Assembly (NCBI GenBank): GCA_964472505.1
Contig: CAYYQW010000045.1
Location: forward strand, 1-31,446
Length of the DNA stretch: 31,446 bases
DNA from: JAYEIA01 sp964472505
Lineage (GTDB): Bacteria > Bacteroidota > Bacteroidia > Bacteroidales > JAADGE01
Reading direction: 5' to 3'
Below, piece after piece: positions 15,682-24,123 of this stretch (its first letter is position 1; every line of letters begins with the position of its first letter). Both the position numbers and the translations under genes were made by a program. Below the pieces are notes generated by a model. It ran no database searches. It was given only the letters and a program-made list of their open reading frames with translations, and was not told where the DNA came from.

Positions 15682-16524
15682 ATGAAAAACACAGAAACAA
15701 AAAAAAATTCCGTAATACTTTTCAAGTACGGAGGGAATGCAATGCTTAATGAAGCTTTGCAACAAAAAGTACTTAAAAATATCTGCTCACTAAAATCCAA
15801 AGGTAAAGACGTAGTAATCGTCCACGGCGGCGGACCTTTTATTAAGGAAGCTTTAGAAACTGCAAAAATAGAATCCGACTTTATTGACGGCCAAAGAGTA
15901 ACAACGCCCGAAGCTTATGAGCATGTAGAAGCAACTCTGAAAGGAAGGGTAAACGGAAAACTGGTTTCGCAAATAAATGCCTTAGGTTGTAAAGCCGTTG
16001 GGCTTTCGGGAAAAGACGGAAAAATAGTTACCGCAAAAAAACGCCTGCATATCGGACAAACCGGAGAAAACAAAGGCAAGGAAATTGACTTGGGCCGCGT
16101 AGGCGATATTGAGTCAGTAAATCCGGAATTACTAAATCTGCTTCTGGAAAATGATTTTCTACCCGTAATAACCTGCATTGCATCCGATGAACAAGGCACG
16201 GATTATAATATCAACGGCGATATATTTGCCGGATACATTGCCGGCGCCGTTAAAGCCGAACGTTACGTAATACTTACCGATGTGGATGGTTTGCTGCACG
16301 ACAAATTCGATGAAAACTCTTTGATACCCAAAATTAAAGTAAACGAAATCAAAAGACTGACCGAAAATAAAACCATACAATCAGGTATGATTCCCAAAAC
16401 GGAATCCTGCAAAACTGCGCTTGAAACAGGCGCTCTGGCAGCTCAAATAATAAACGGCACCAAACCCGAGCAAATAGCACAAATTACGGACGAAAAAACC
16501 ATAGGAACACTCATTACTAAATAA
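15682..16524 (+). CDS. argB: Acetylglutamate kinase
   Basis: Phosphorylates N-acetylglutamate in the second step of ornithine synthesis. The 280-residue amino-acid-kinase fold shows FKYGGNAM (14-21), VIVHGGGPFI (45-54), VGLSGKDG, the YNINGDIFAG block that binds substrate and nucleotide, ILTDVDGLLHD, and SGMIPKTESC near the end. There is no N-terminal helix of the kind seen in arginine-inhibited hexameric kinases, so simple arginine feedback is less likely. It is first of four genes on one strand, with 7 bases to argD. Some Bacteroidota use an N-succinyl variant of this pathway; argJ in the same operon argues for the acetyl substrate here. Confidence 0.93.
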   Translation: MKNTETKKNSVILFKYGGNAMLNEALQQKVLKNICSLKSKGKDVVIVHGGGPFIKEALETAKIESDFIDGQRVTTPEAYEHVEATLKGRVNGKLVSQINALGCKAVGLSGKDGKIVTAKKRLHIGQTGENKGKEIDLGRVGDIESVNPELLNLLLENDFLPVITCIASDEQGTDYNINGDIFAGYIAGAVKAERYVILTDVDGLLHDKFDENSLIPKIKVNEIKRLTENKTIQSGMIPKTESCKTALETGALAAQIINGTKPEQIAQITDEKTIGTLITK

Positions 16525-16531
16525 GAAAAAT

Positions 16532-17719
16532 ATGACGAGCAATAATAAAAGTAAATCCTATACGGATATTGACAAAAAACATTATTTACAAACCTTTAAA
16601 CGCTACCCGCAGGTTTTTGAACGCGGAAAAGGTGTTTATCTTTGGGATAAAGAAGGTAAAAAATACTTAGATGCGCTGGCCGGAATTGCAGTAAATATTC
16701 TGGGCCATAATCACCCGGCTTTGGTGAAAGCTATTAAAGCACAAGCAGAAATGCTGATTCATATTTCAAACTTTTACCTGAGCGAGCCCCAAGCCATGCT
16801 TACTCAAAAGTTGAGCCAACTTTCCGGTTTGCAGCGCGTATTCCTAAGCAACAGCGGTGCCGAGTCCAATGAAGGAGCTCTGAAAATAGCCAGAAAATAT
16901 GCCCATTCAGTCGGAAGAGGCGGAACCGTAATTTCATTTGAAGGCTCATTTCACGGGCGAACTTTAGCAACCATTGCTACGGGTAAGAAAAAAATGCAAC
17001 AAGGCTTTGATCCCATTCCCCAAGGATTTAAGCAAGTAGCCTTCAACGATATGGAAGCGGTAAAAGACGCTGCGGATAAAGATACGGGAGCTATTATAAT
17101 TGAACCCGTACAGGGAGAAGGCGGTATTAATCCCGCTGATCCTACTTTCATGAAAGAATTACGGGAATTTTGCACTCAAGAAAAGATTGTGCTCATTTTT
17201 GATGAAATTCAGTGCGGTATATGCCGAACCGGAAAGTTCTTTGCCAAAGAGCATTACAATGTGCAACCCGACATCATGACGCTGGCTAAAGCCTTGGGCG
17301 GCGGTGTACCGATAGGTGCCGTGCTTGCCGATGAAAAAATTGCACAAGCCATGGATTACGGCGACCACGGAACTACTTTCGGAGGTAATCCTTTGGCGAG
17401 CGCCGCTTCACTTGCCGTGCTTGAAACCGCACAAAAAGAAGACCTAAGCAAACAAGCCGAAGAAAAAGGAAAATGGTTTACAGAAAAAATCAAAGCTTTA
17501 AAACTTCCTTCAATCAAGAAAATACGAGGCAAAGGCTTGATGATCGGGATTGAATTTGATTTCGAAACCAAGCCTTTAGTTTTAGAAATGTTAGACAGAG
17601 GCGTTTTGGCTAATGCTACCGCCGACAATGTATTACGCATTGTTCCGCCGCTCATTATTGATTATCCTGAATTAGAAGAAATAATTGAAGTTATTAAAGA
17701 ATCCGTAAATAATCTTTAA
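16532..17719 (+). CDS. argD: Acetylornithine aminotransferase
   Basis: A PLP enzyme that moves an amino group from glutamate to N-acetylglutamate semialdehyde. The 395 residues show class III aminotransferase features: the phosphate-binding SNSGAESNEGALK (106-118), SFHGRTLAT (139-147), FDEIQCGICRTG (223-234) and the Schiff-base lysine in TLAKALGGGVP (Lys253). It is 7 bases after argB and 2 bases before argC, a tight operon. Related enzymes act on ornithine or succinylornithine, but the operon fixes the role. Confidence 0.94.
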   Translation: MTSNNKSKSYTDIDKKHYLQTFKRYPQVFERGKGVYLWDKEGKKYLDALAGIAVNILGHNHPALVKAIKAQAEMLIHISNFYLSEPQAMLTQKLSQLSGLQRVFLSNSGAESNEGALKIARKYAHSVGRGGTVISFEGSFHGRTLATIATGKKKMQQGFDPIPQGFKQVAFNDMEAVKDAADKDTGAIIIEPVQGEGGINPADPTFMKELREFCTQEKIVLIFDEIQCGICRTGKFFAKEHYNVQPDIMTLAKALGGGVPIGAVLADEKIAQAMDYGDHGTTFGGNPLASAASLAVLETAQKEDLSKQAEEKGKWFTEKIKALKLPSIKKIRGKGLMIGIEFDFETKPLVLEMLDRGVLANATADNVLRIVPPLIIDYPELEEIIEVIKESVNNL

Positions 17720-17721
17720 AC

Positions 17722-18759
17722 ATGAAAAAAATAAAAATAGGCATTATTGGTGCTACCGGATATACCGGATCAGAATTGGTAAGAATACTCCTGAATCATC
17801 AACATGCAGAAATAAAACTTATTACATCGGAAAGCAGAGCCGGTGAGAAATTTTCGGACATTCACCCGTTTTTTGAAGGCCTTACCGACTTAGAAACCCA
17901 ATCGGCCGACCAAATAGGCAAGCACGAATTGGATCTCTTGTTTTTGGCACTTCCGCATGGTGTATCGATGAATTTCGTAAAGCAACTTTACGGTAAAAAT
18001 TATACGATAATAGATCTCTCCGGCGATTTTCGTTTATCATCGCCGCAAGTTTATCAAGAGTGGTATCAGAAAGAACACATTTTTGCCGAAGCTTTTGAGA
18101 ATGCAGTCTATGGATTACCTGAATGGAACAAAGAAAAGCTTCAAACAGCCGATCTTATTGCTAATCCCGGCTGTTTTCCTACCGGTGCAATATTAGGAAT
18201 TGCACCTCTTTTAAAATCCGGTATGGTGTGGGAAGAGAACATCATTATTGACTCCAAAACCGGTGTTACGGGTGCAGGCGTAAAACCTAAAGCTGTTAAT
18301 TTATACAGCAATGTAAACGATAACTTCAAAGCTTACGGACTAAAAAACCATCGGCACAGCATTGAAATGCGAGAACAATTAGATAAAATTTCGCAAAAAA
18401 CAAGTTCTCTGCTTTTCACACCCCACTTATTACCCGTTGACAGAGGGATTCTGACTACCGCATACCTGAGAAACGAACGACCCTTATCGGACAGACAACT
18501 AAAAGAAAGGTATGAAGAAGCCTATAGCGATGCTCCCTTTGTGCGTATTCGCAGCCAAGCTCCGGCCATTAAAGAAGTCCGCGGTACAAACTATTGCGAT
18601 ATTTACACTACCTTTGATGAACGCACCCAAACCACCATTGTAATAAGTGCCATTGATAACCTGGTGAAAGGCGCAGCCGGACAGGCTGTTCAAAATATGA
18701 ACATCCGATTTGGTTTTGATGAGACGGAAGGCTTAAAACAAATTCCGATTCATCCCTAA
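17722..18759 (+). CDS. argC: N-acetyl-gamma-glutamyl-phosphate reductase
   Basis: Reduces the acylphosphate made by ArgB to the semialdehyde used by ArgD, with NADPH. The 345-residue protein has the nucleotide loop GATGYTGSEL (10-19), catalytic Cys151 in ANPGCFPTG, and the conserved KTGVTGAG, LKNHRHSIEM and FTPHLLPVDRGI blocks of the type 1 family. The start codon comes 2 bases after the argD stop, suggesting translational coupling. Confidence 0.95.
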   Translation: MKKIKIGIIGATGYTGSELVRILLNHQHAEIKLITSESRAGEKFSDIHPFFEGLTDLETQSADQIGKHELDLLFLALPHGVSMNFVKQLYGKNYTIIDLSGDFRLSSPQVYQEWYQKEHIFAEAFENAVYGLPEWNKEKLQTADLIANPGCFPTGAILGIAPLLKSGMVWEENIIIDSKTGVTGAGVKPKAVNLYSNVNDNFKAYGLKNHRHSIEMREQLDKISQKTSSLLFTPHLLPVDRGILTTAYLRNERPLSDRQLKERYEEAYSDAPFVRIRSQAPAIKEVRGTNYCDIYTTFDERTQTTIVISAIDNLVKGAAGQAVQNMNIRFGFDETEGLKQIPIHP

Positions 18760-18797
18760 TTATTAATCAAATACTCATCTTATAAAAGGATATTACC

Positions 18798-20018
18798 ATG
18801 ACCACAATGATTAAAAATATGACAAACGTGCGAGGCATAACCTGCTGGGGTGCCCATACCGGAATCAAATCCATGAGGCGGGATCTGGCCATTATATACT
18901 CACGAGAACCGGCTTCGGCAGCAGCCGTTTTTACACAAAACGATGTGGTAGCCGAACCGGTAATACTTTCGCGCGAACACGTAGCCGACGGAAAAGCACA
19001 AGCCATTGTAATAAATGCCGGAAATGCCAATGCCTGTACCGGCGAACAAGGCCGCCAAGGTGCCCACGCCATGGCCGAAACTTTAGCCGAAGAATTAGGT
19101 ATCGATAAAGAACTGATACTGGTGGCTTCCACCGGACTTATCGGAGAACCCTTTCCTACCGACGATATAGTTAAAGGCATCAAAGAAAATGTAAAAAAAC
19201 TATCCAAGCGTTCCAATGCCGGCTCCTTCGTGGCCAACGCTATTCTTACTACCGATACCTTTGCTAAGGAAGGTTTTAATGAATTTGATTTAGACGGCTA
19301 CGAAATAAATATGGCCGGAATTGCTAAAGGCTCCGGAATGATTCATCCTAATATGGCTACCATGCTGGCCTTTATTGTTACCGATGTTGCCATAAGCCCG
19401 GAACTGCTGAAAAAAGCTACAAGCGAAGCCACAAAAAATTCTTTCAATATGATAACCGTGGACGGCGATACATCCACCAACGATATGGCTGCTGTTATGG
19501 CCAACGGACTGGCACGAAATCCGGAAATAAATTCCGAAGACGACCCGCGCTACGAAACTTTCAAAGAGAATTTGCAGGAGATGATGATTCACTTGGCAAA
19601 ACTCATCGTAGCCGACGGCGAAGGAGCTTCCAAATTTATTGAATATAAAGTAGTTGGAGCCAAAAATGATGATACCGCGCGCATCATTCTGCGCAGCATA
19701 TTTGATTCTACATTAGTAAAAGCCGCCATGTACGGGCGCGATCCCAACTGGGGACGCATTGTAAGCGCTGCCGGAAATGCCGGCGTGGGTTTCGACTATC
19801 ACAAAGCCGATTTGTATCTCGGTTCGGAGGAAACCATGATACAGGTTTTAAAGAAAGGAAAACCCGAAAAATTCGACCGTAATTATATGAAACGGCTGCT
19901 GAGAGAATCACATTTACAAATGAAACTCGCAGTAAACCAAGGCGAAGGTAATGCCAAAGGTTGGGGCGCCGACTTAACCACTGACTACGTGTTGTTTAAT
20001 TCGGTTTATACCACCTAA
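18798..20018 (+). CDS. argJ: Bifunctional ornithine acetyltransferase / N-acetylglutamate synthase
   Basis: Moves the acetyl group from N-acetylornithine to glutamate, giving ornithine and regenerating the pathway's first intermediate. The 406 residues carry NAGNANACTG (73-82), the oxyanion loop STGLIG (111-116), and the self-cleavage site KGSGMIHPNMATMLAF with nucleophile Thr188; the precursor is expected to split before this Thr into alpha and beta chains. DPNWGRI and the late AVNQGEG block are also present. I use the first ATG; Met4 and Met8 are alternatives. The gap to argC is 38 bases. ArgF, ArgG and ArgH are not in the window. Confidence 0.94.
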   Translation: MTTMIKNMTNVRGITCWGAHTGIKSMRRDLAIIYSREPASAAAVFTQNDVVAEPVILSREHVADGKAQAIVINAGNANACTGEQGRQGAHAMAETLAEELGIDKELILVASTGLIGEPFPTDDIVKGIKENVKKLSKRSNAGSFVANAILTTDTFAKEGFNEFDLDGYEINMAGIAKGSGMIHPNMATMLAFIVTDVAISPELLKKATSEATKNSFNMITVDGDTSTNDMAAVMANGLARNPEINSEDDPRYETFKENLQEMMIHLAKLIVADGEGASKFIEYKVVGAKNDDTARIILRSIFDSTLVKAAMYGRDPNWGRIVSAAGNAGVGFDYHKADLYLGSEETMIQVLKKGKPEKFDRNYMKRLLRESHLQMKLAVNQGEGNAKGWGADLTTDYVLFNSVYTT

Positions 20019-20023
20019 TATTT

Positions 20024-20047
20024 TAGTTAGTGCTTGTCCGGAAAGTC
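20024..20047. repeat. Sequence related to the 6911-6935 repeat arm
   Basis: TAGTTAGTGCTTGTCCGGAAAGTC resembles the complement of the right arm at 6911-6935, sharing TTAGT, TGTC and AAAGTC in register. It lies just after argJ, without a visible partner arm. It may be a one-ended remnant of the same element family. Confidence 0.35.
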
Positions 20048-20064
20048 AGAATTTTTGACTTAAG

Positions 20065-20145
20065 AATCGGGGCGCGACTCTCTTAAAACTGCAGGTGAGT
20101 ATAAAATATGTCTGATAGTTTAACTTTGTTAGTCGCACCCCGATT
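20065..20145 (+). terminator. Long-stem structure between arg and efflux operons
   Basis: AATCGGGGCGCGACT (20065-20079) and AGTCGCACCCCGATT (20131-20145) are inverted 15-base arms with one mismatch, separated by 51 bases. On the plus strand the second arm runs into TTTATAGTTTTT, so it could end the arg transcript. The large loop is atypical; a smaller hairpin (AAGTCA / TGACTT, 20043-20061) precedes it. Confidence 0.5.
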
Positions 20146-20155
20146 TTATAGTTTT

Positions 20156-21274
20156 TCATGCCCGCTTCCTGTAGCTGAGAATAGCAATACTGATTACGGA
20201 AAAGGCATAAATTAATAAAGCGAAGAAATCACTCTTTACATCACTGAATACAGAACCTTTTAAAAGTATCATTCTTACAATATTCATATAATAATAAACC
20301 GGATTAATTGTATTCAGCATTTTTCCCCATTGGGGCATGCTTTCAGTCGTGGTAAATATGCCGCTCATCAAGATAAAGATAATCAGAAAAAAGAAGGACA
20401 TAAACATAACCTGTTGCTGACGCGCGGCAAAAACAGACATGAGTAAGCCCAAGCCCAAAGCGGCAATCAGATACACAACCGTTATTCCGAACAAAAGCCA
20501 TAAACTGCCGAGCATGGGTAAATTGAATAATATTTTAGCAACCAATAAACCAAAGGCCATTTCAAAAAGGGCAATAAATAGGAAAGGAAGTAATTTGGCG
20601 GATATAAATTGATATTTTTTTATGGGTGTTACATTGATTTGTTCAATGGTACCAATTTCTTTTTCTCTGACAAGGTTAAGACCGGATAAAAACATACTGA
20701 CTACGGTTATAAGAATAACCAAAATTCCGGATGACATGTATATTTTGTAGTCCAATTCCGGATTAAAACGAAACCGCCGTCCTACATCAATACTTTTAAA
20801 TTGAGCCATATCGGCATTTACGGCATTTTCTTCAACGATTATATATTGATTAAAATCTCTTATAATCTGCATGCAGTAACCTTGTGAGATTCCGGCTTTC
20901 GATGCATTAACCGCATCAAACAGGAATTGAATTCCGGCTTGGTTTTCTTTATGTAAATCTTTACTGAAATTATCCGGAATTACCATTAAAATATCGGTTT
21001 GGTTGGAGCTTATGGCACGCTTTCCTTCAGGCACATTTAATACGCTGCTCAGAATAAAGAACGGAGCTGCATTGAATTTCTCAATCAGCTGAGTTGACAG
21101 TTGAGTTCGGTCGTTATCGCATACCGTTAATCGAATATCTTTCATATTCAAATTAGCGGCATATACCAAAACGATAAGCTGCACAATGGGCAGAATAAAT
21201 ATAATGGGCAACATGTTTTTGTTGCGAAAAACCTGAATAAATTCCTTTTGGATGAGTATTAATATTGTTTTCAT
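20156..21274 (-). CDS. ABC-2 permease, YbhR-like
   Basis: Membrane subunit of the efflux transporter. The 372 residues have one N-terminal helix (about 20-42), a periplasmic domain (about 43-170), then five or six hydrophobic helices between about 175 and 368, the usual ABC-2 layout. VREKEIGTIEQINVTPIKK (about 205-223) is the conserved cytoplasmic coupling segment. Its start overlaps the stop of the other permease by four bases (ATGA), implying coupled translation and a heterodimeric pore. By gene order it corresponds to YbhR of E. coli. Confidence 0.88.
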   Translation of the reverse strand: MKTILILIQKEFIQVFRNKNMLPIIFILPIVQLIVLVYAANLNMKDIRLTVCDNDRTQLSTQLIEKFNAAPFFILSSVLNVPEGKRAISSNQTDILMVIPDNFSKDLHKENQAGIQFLFDAVNASKAGISQGYCMQIIRDFNQYIIVEENAVNADMAQFKSIDVGRRFRFNPELDYKIYMSSGILVILITVVSMFLSGLNLVREKEIGTIEQINVTPIKKYQFISAKLLPFLFIALFEMAFGLLVAKILFNLPMLGSLWLLFGITVVYLIAALGLGLLMSVFAARQQQVMFMSFFFLIIFILMSGIFTTTESMPQWGKMLNTINPVYYYMNIVRMILLKGSVFSDVKSDFFALLIYAFSVISIAILSYRKRA

Positions 21275-22377
21275 TCAAGCCTTGTTTTAAATTTCTTGGC
21301 ACTCAGAAGAATAAAAAATAAAGTCATGCCGGCCAGAATAAGGGTTTCTTTCCAAATGAAACTAAAATCCGTTCCTTTAAGCATAATGTTTTTAAGTATG
21401 ATGATAAAATATTTTGGCGGCATTAGAGCAGCTAAATATTGTAATATGGTCGGCATGTTTTCAATCGGAAAAATGAATCCGGAAAGCAATATGGTCGGCA
21501 GCAAAAGCGCAAACATGGAAATCATCATAGCCACTTGTTGGTCAGGAGCTACTGTTGAAATGAGTATTCCCAAAGACAAGGCCAGAAGGATAAACAACAT
21601 GGTTTCGCCTAATAGCAAAGCCAAACTGCCGTGTATGGGCATATCAAAAATATAATAGCTCATTAAAAGAATCACCAACGCATTAATAAAGGACAACAAA
21701 AAATACGGACTTACTTTTCCCAAAATAATTTGAATGGGTTTTAAGGGAGAAACTAAAATGACTTCCATACTGCCGCGTTCCTTTTCTCCGGCGACAGAAA
21801 TGGAAGTCATCATGGTAGAAATTAACATTAAAATCATGGCCATAATACCGGGCACAAACATGTAAACATCTTTCAGTTCCTCATTATAAAGCATGCGAGT
21901 TTCGGTATTGATGCGCATGGGCAGGGTTAAATGTTTGTTTTGCCGCATCACATAATCCGAAATAATAGCCGAAACGTATTGCACAATTAAATTGGCAGAA
22001 TTAGCATCGGCGGCATCAGCTATGAGTTGTATCCGTGCTTGTTTTTCTTTATGGAATTTCTCGGAAAAATTCTGCTCATAAGCAATAACCAACCTTACTT
22101 TTCCGCCTCTTAAAACGGCATTAGCTTCTTGGGTTGAATACACATTTTCGGCTCGGAGAAAAAAGCCGGATGAAAACACTTTTTCGGTAATTTTCGTACT
22201 AAGCTCATCTTGAGATTGATCCCATACGGCTACATATACATTTGTTATTTCATTTTTAATAACGAAACCAAACAAGAGCAAAAGTGCGGCAGGAATGCCG
22301 AACAGAAACATCATGGTTCGGGTGTCTCGAAAAATATGTTTAAATTCTTTTATTAAAAAACTAATGAATCGTTTCAT
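21271..22377 (-). CDS. ABC-2 permease, YbhS-like
   Basis: Second membrane subunit, 368 residues, with the same layout as its neighbour: a helix at about 20-42, a periplasmic domain, and five C-terminal helices. The coupling segment GEKERGSMEVILVSPLKP is clear, as is the conserved LSGFIFPIENMPTILQYL loop. It begins 10 bases after the upstream ATPase gene and overlaps the next permease by four bases. By order it corresponds to YbhS. The substrate cannot be read from sequence. Confidence 0.88.
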   Translation of the reverse strand: MKRFISFLIKEFKHIFRDTRTMMFLFGIPAALLLLFGFVIKNEITNVYVAVWDQSQDELSTKITEKVFSSGFFLRAENVYSTQEANAVLRGGKVRLVIAYEQNFSEKFHKEKQARIQLIADAADANSANLIVQYVSAIISDYVMRQNKHLTLPMRINTETRMLYNEELKDVYMFVPGIMAMILMLISTMMTSISVAGEKERGSMEVILVSPLKPIQIILGKVSPYFLLSFINALVILLMSYYIFDMPIHGSLALLLGETMLFILLALSLGILISTVAPDQQVAMMISMFALLLPTILLSGFIFPIENMPTILQYLAALMPPKYFIIILKNIMLKGTDFSFIWKETLILAGMTLFFILLSAKKFKTRLE

Positions 22378-22387
22378 GCTTCAAAAA

Positions 22388-23113
22388 TTATCTTGCAATA
22401 GATACAAACACTTCATCCATATTTTGAGCCTTGTACTTTTCCATAAGGTCTGAAGGATTTCCGATAGCCACAATTTCTCCTTTATCCATTATTGAAACCC
22501 GGTTACAATATTCAGCTTCGTCCATATAGTGAGTCGTAACAAAAACGGTCATACCCGAATCGGCTTTTTCGTATATCATATCCCAGAATTGACGGCGTGT
22601 TACGGGATCAACACCTCCGGTTGGTTCGTCTAAAAATACAATTTTAGGATTGTGAAAAACAGCACTTAAAAATGATAATTTTTGCCGCCAGCCGGTAGGA
22701 ATATTCTTGATTAATTTACTTCTTGCGTGCATAAAATCTAATTGTTCCAAAAGGGTTCGGGCTTTATTTCTGAATTCTTTACCGCGCACACCGTATATTC
22801 CGGCATATAACCTAAGATTTTCCCAAACCGTAAGGTCTTCATACAATGAAAATTTTTGACTCATATACCCGATGTTCCTTTTTATGGCTTCGGTTTCTGT
22901 ATAAACATCAAAGCCGGCAACTTCGATTTCACCTGATGTGGGTTGCGACAAACCGCACAGGATTTTAATAGCCGTAGTTTTTCCGGCACCGTTGGCTCCG
23001 AGAAAGCCAAATATTTCGCCTTCATATACATCAAAGGACAAATTTTTATTAGCATAAAAATCCCCAAATTTTTTGTTAAGATTTCTGACTTGTATTATTT
23101 TTTTATCGGTCAT
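22388..23113 (-). CDS. ABC exporter ATPase 2 (non-canonical signature)
   Basis: ATP-binding subunit of 241 residues matching the C-terminal half of E. coli YbhF. Walker A GANGAGKTT (39-47), Q-loop SQKFSLYEDL, Walker B KIVFLDEP (157-164) and H-loop His195 (VTTHYMDEAE) are intact. The signature is IPTGWRQ (138-144) in place of LSGGQ. In a head-to-tail dimer with ATPase 1, its Walker A and His face the canonical LSGG of the partner, giving the competent site. A heptamer repeat fills most of the 77-base gap to the upstream gene. Confidence 0.9.
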   Translation of the reverse strand: MTDKKIIQVRNLNKKFGDFYANKNLSFDVYEGEIFGFLGANGAGKTTAIKILCGLSQPTSGEIEVAGFDVYTETEAIKRNIGYMSQKFSLYEDLTVWENLRLYAGIYGVRGKEFRNKARTLLEQLDFMHARSKLIKNIPTGWRQKLSFLSAVFHNPKIVFLDEPTGGVDPVTRRQFWDMIYEKADSGMTVFVTTHYMDEAEYCNRVSIMDKGEIVAIGNPSDLMEKYKAQNMDEVFVSIAR

Positions 23114-23140
23114 GTCTAAACTATTGAATGAACTTCTAAT

Positions 23141-23196
23141 CTTATATCTTACATCTTATATCTTACATCTTACATCTTACATCTAACCTCTTATAT
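23141..23196. repeat. Heptanucleotide tandem repeat (8 units)
   Basis: Eight consecutive 7-base units read CTTATAT or CTTACAT, with one degenerate CTAACCT. The repeat fills the gap between the two ATPase genes, and its last unit contains the TAA stop of ATPase 1 (23191-23193). Slippage would change the intergenic spacing. Confidence 0.85.
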
Positions 23197-24111
23197 TTCT
23201 CCCGAATACTCCATAAAACAATCTTCTATTGACGGGCTTGTTTTGCTTACTTTTGCGTCTTCAATTCCTTCTTTTTCAAGCATTTTGAGCAAATTAGAGG
23301 AACTTAATTCAACATCCTTGTCGGTATAATGCACAAATTGTCCGAACGCATTTACCGTTCTGTGAGAAGGTAGTTTTCTTAGTGTTTTTAAGAGCTTATA
23401 AATATCATCAGACTTCACGGCAAACAAAGGCTGTTTAAAGCTGTTTCTGATATTTTCGGGCGTATCCAAGGCCATTATTTTTCCGTTTTGCATTAAGGCC
23501 ACCCGTTCACACATTTCGGCTTCATCCATGTAGGGTGTTGAAACCATTATGGTAAGCCCTTTGCTCTTGAGTTCTTTAAGCATTTCCCAAAATTCTTTGC
23601 GCGACACCGCATCAACACCGGTGGTAGGCTCATCTAAAAAAAGCACTTTGGGACGGTGGATTAGTGCGCAGGACAATGCCAATTTTTGCTTCATCCCACC
23701 CGATAAATCACCGGCTTTCCGGCTTTTAAACGGCTCTATATGAGAATAAACAGACTCAATCAGCTCATAGTTTTCCTCAATGCTTGTTCCGAATACAGAA
23801 GCGAAAAAGCTGAGATTTTCTTCAACGGATAAGTCTTCGTAAAGTGAAAATTTACCGGGCATGTAACCCACAATTCGTCTGATTTTTTTGTACTCTTTTA
23901 TCACATCATATCCGGCTACACTTGCTTTACCTTTATCGGGAAAAATGAGCGTAGTAAGAATTCTAATCAGACTCGTTTTGCCCGCACCGTCAGGCCCGAT
24001 AAGGCCGAACAATTCGGACGGTTTTACCGACAATGAGAAATCATCCAAAGCTTTAACTTTCTTCTGATATGTTTTTGATATGCCTTGTATTTCAATTGAA
24101 TTATTTCGCAT
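23191..24111 (-). CDS. ABC exporter ATPase 1 (lacks switch histidine)
   Basis: ATP-binding subunit of 306 residues matching the N-terminal half of YbhF. Walker A GPDGAGKTS (39-47), signature LSGGMKQ (136-142) and Walker B VLFLDEP (156-162) are intact, but the H-loop reads STPYMDEAE, with Pro193 where the switch histidine should be. A C-terminal extension of about 75 residues (230-306) follows the ATPase core. It comes 12 bases after the HlyD-type gene. In E. coli the two halves are fused in one YbhF polypeptide; here they are separate genes. Confidence 0.9.
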   Translation of the reverse strand: MRNNSIEIQGISKTYQKKVKALDDFSLSVKPSELFGLIGPDGAGKTSLIRILTTLIFPDKGKASVAGYDVIKEYKKIRRIVGYMPGKFSLYEDLSVEENLSFFASVFGTSIEENYELIESVYSHIEPFKSRKAGDLSGGMKQKLALSCALIHRPKVLFLDEPTTGVDAVSRKEFWEMLKELKSKGLTIMVSTPYMDEAEMCERVALMQNGKIMALDTPENIRNSFKQPLFAVKSDDIYKLLKTLRKLPSHRTVNAFGQFVHYTDKDVELSSSNLLKMLEKEGIEDAKVSKTSPSIEDCFMEYSGEI

Positions 24112-24123
24112 GTTTGAGAGCGG

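Noticed and set aside
18767..19237. A 156-codon minus-strand frame across argJ
   Set aside because: It lies opposite the highly conserved argJ coding sequence, has a Ser/Ala/Pro-rich composition typical of an antisense shadow, and matches no family.
23141..23196. CRISPR-like array
   Set aside because: The units are 7 bases in tandem with no spacers; no cas genes are nearby.
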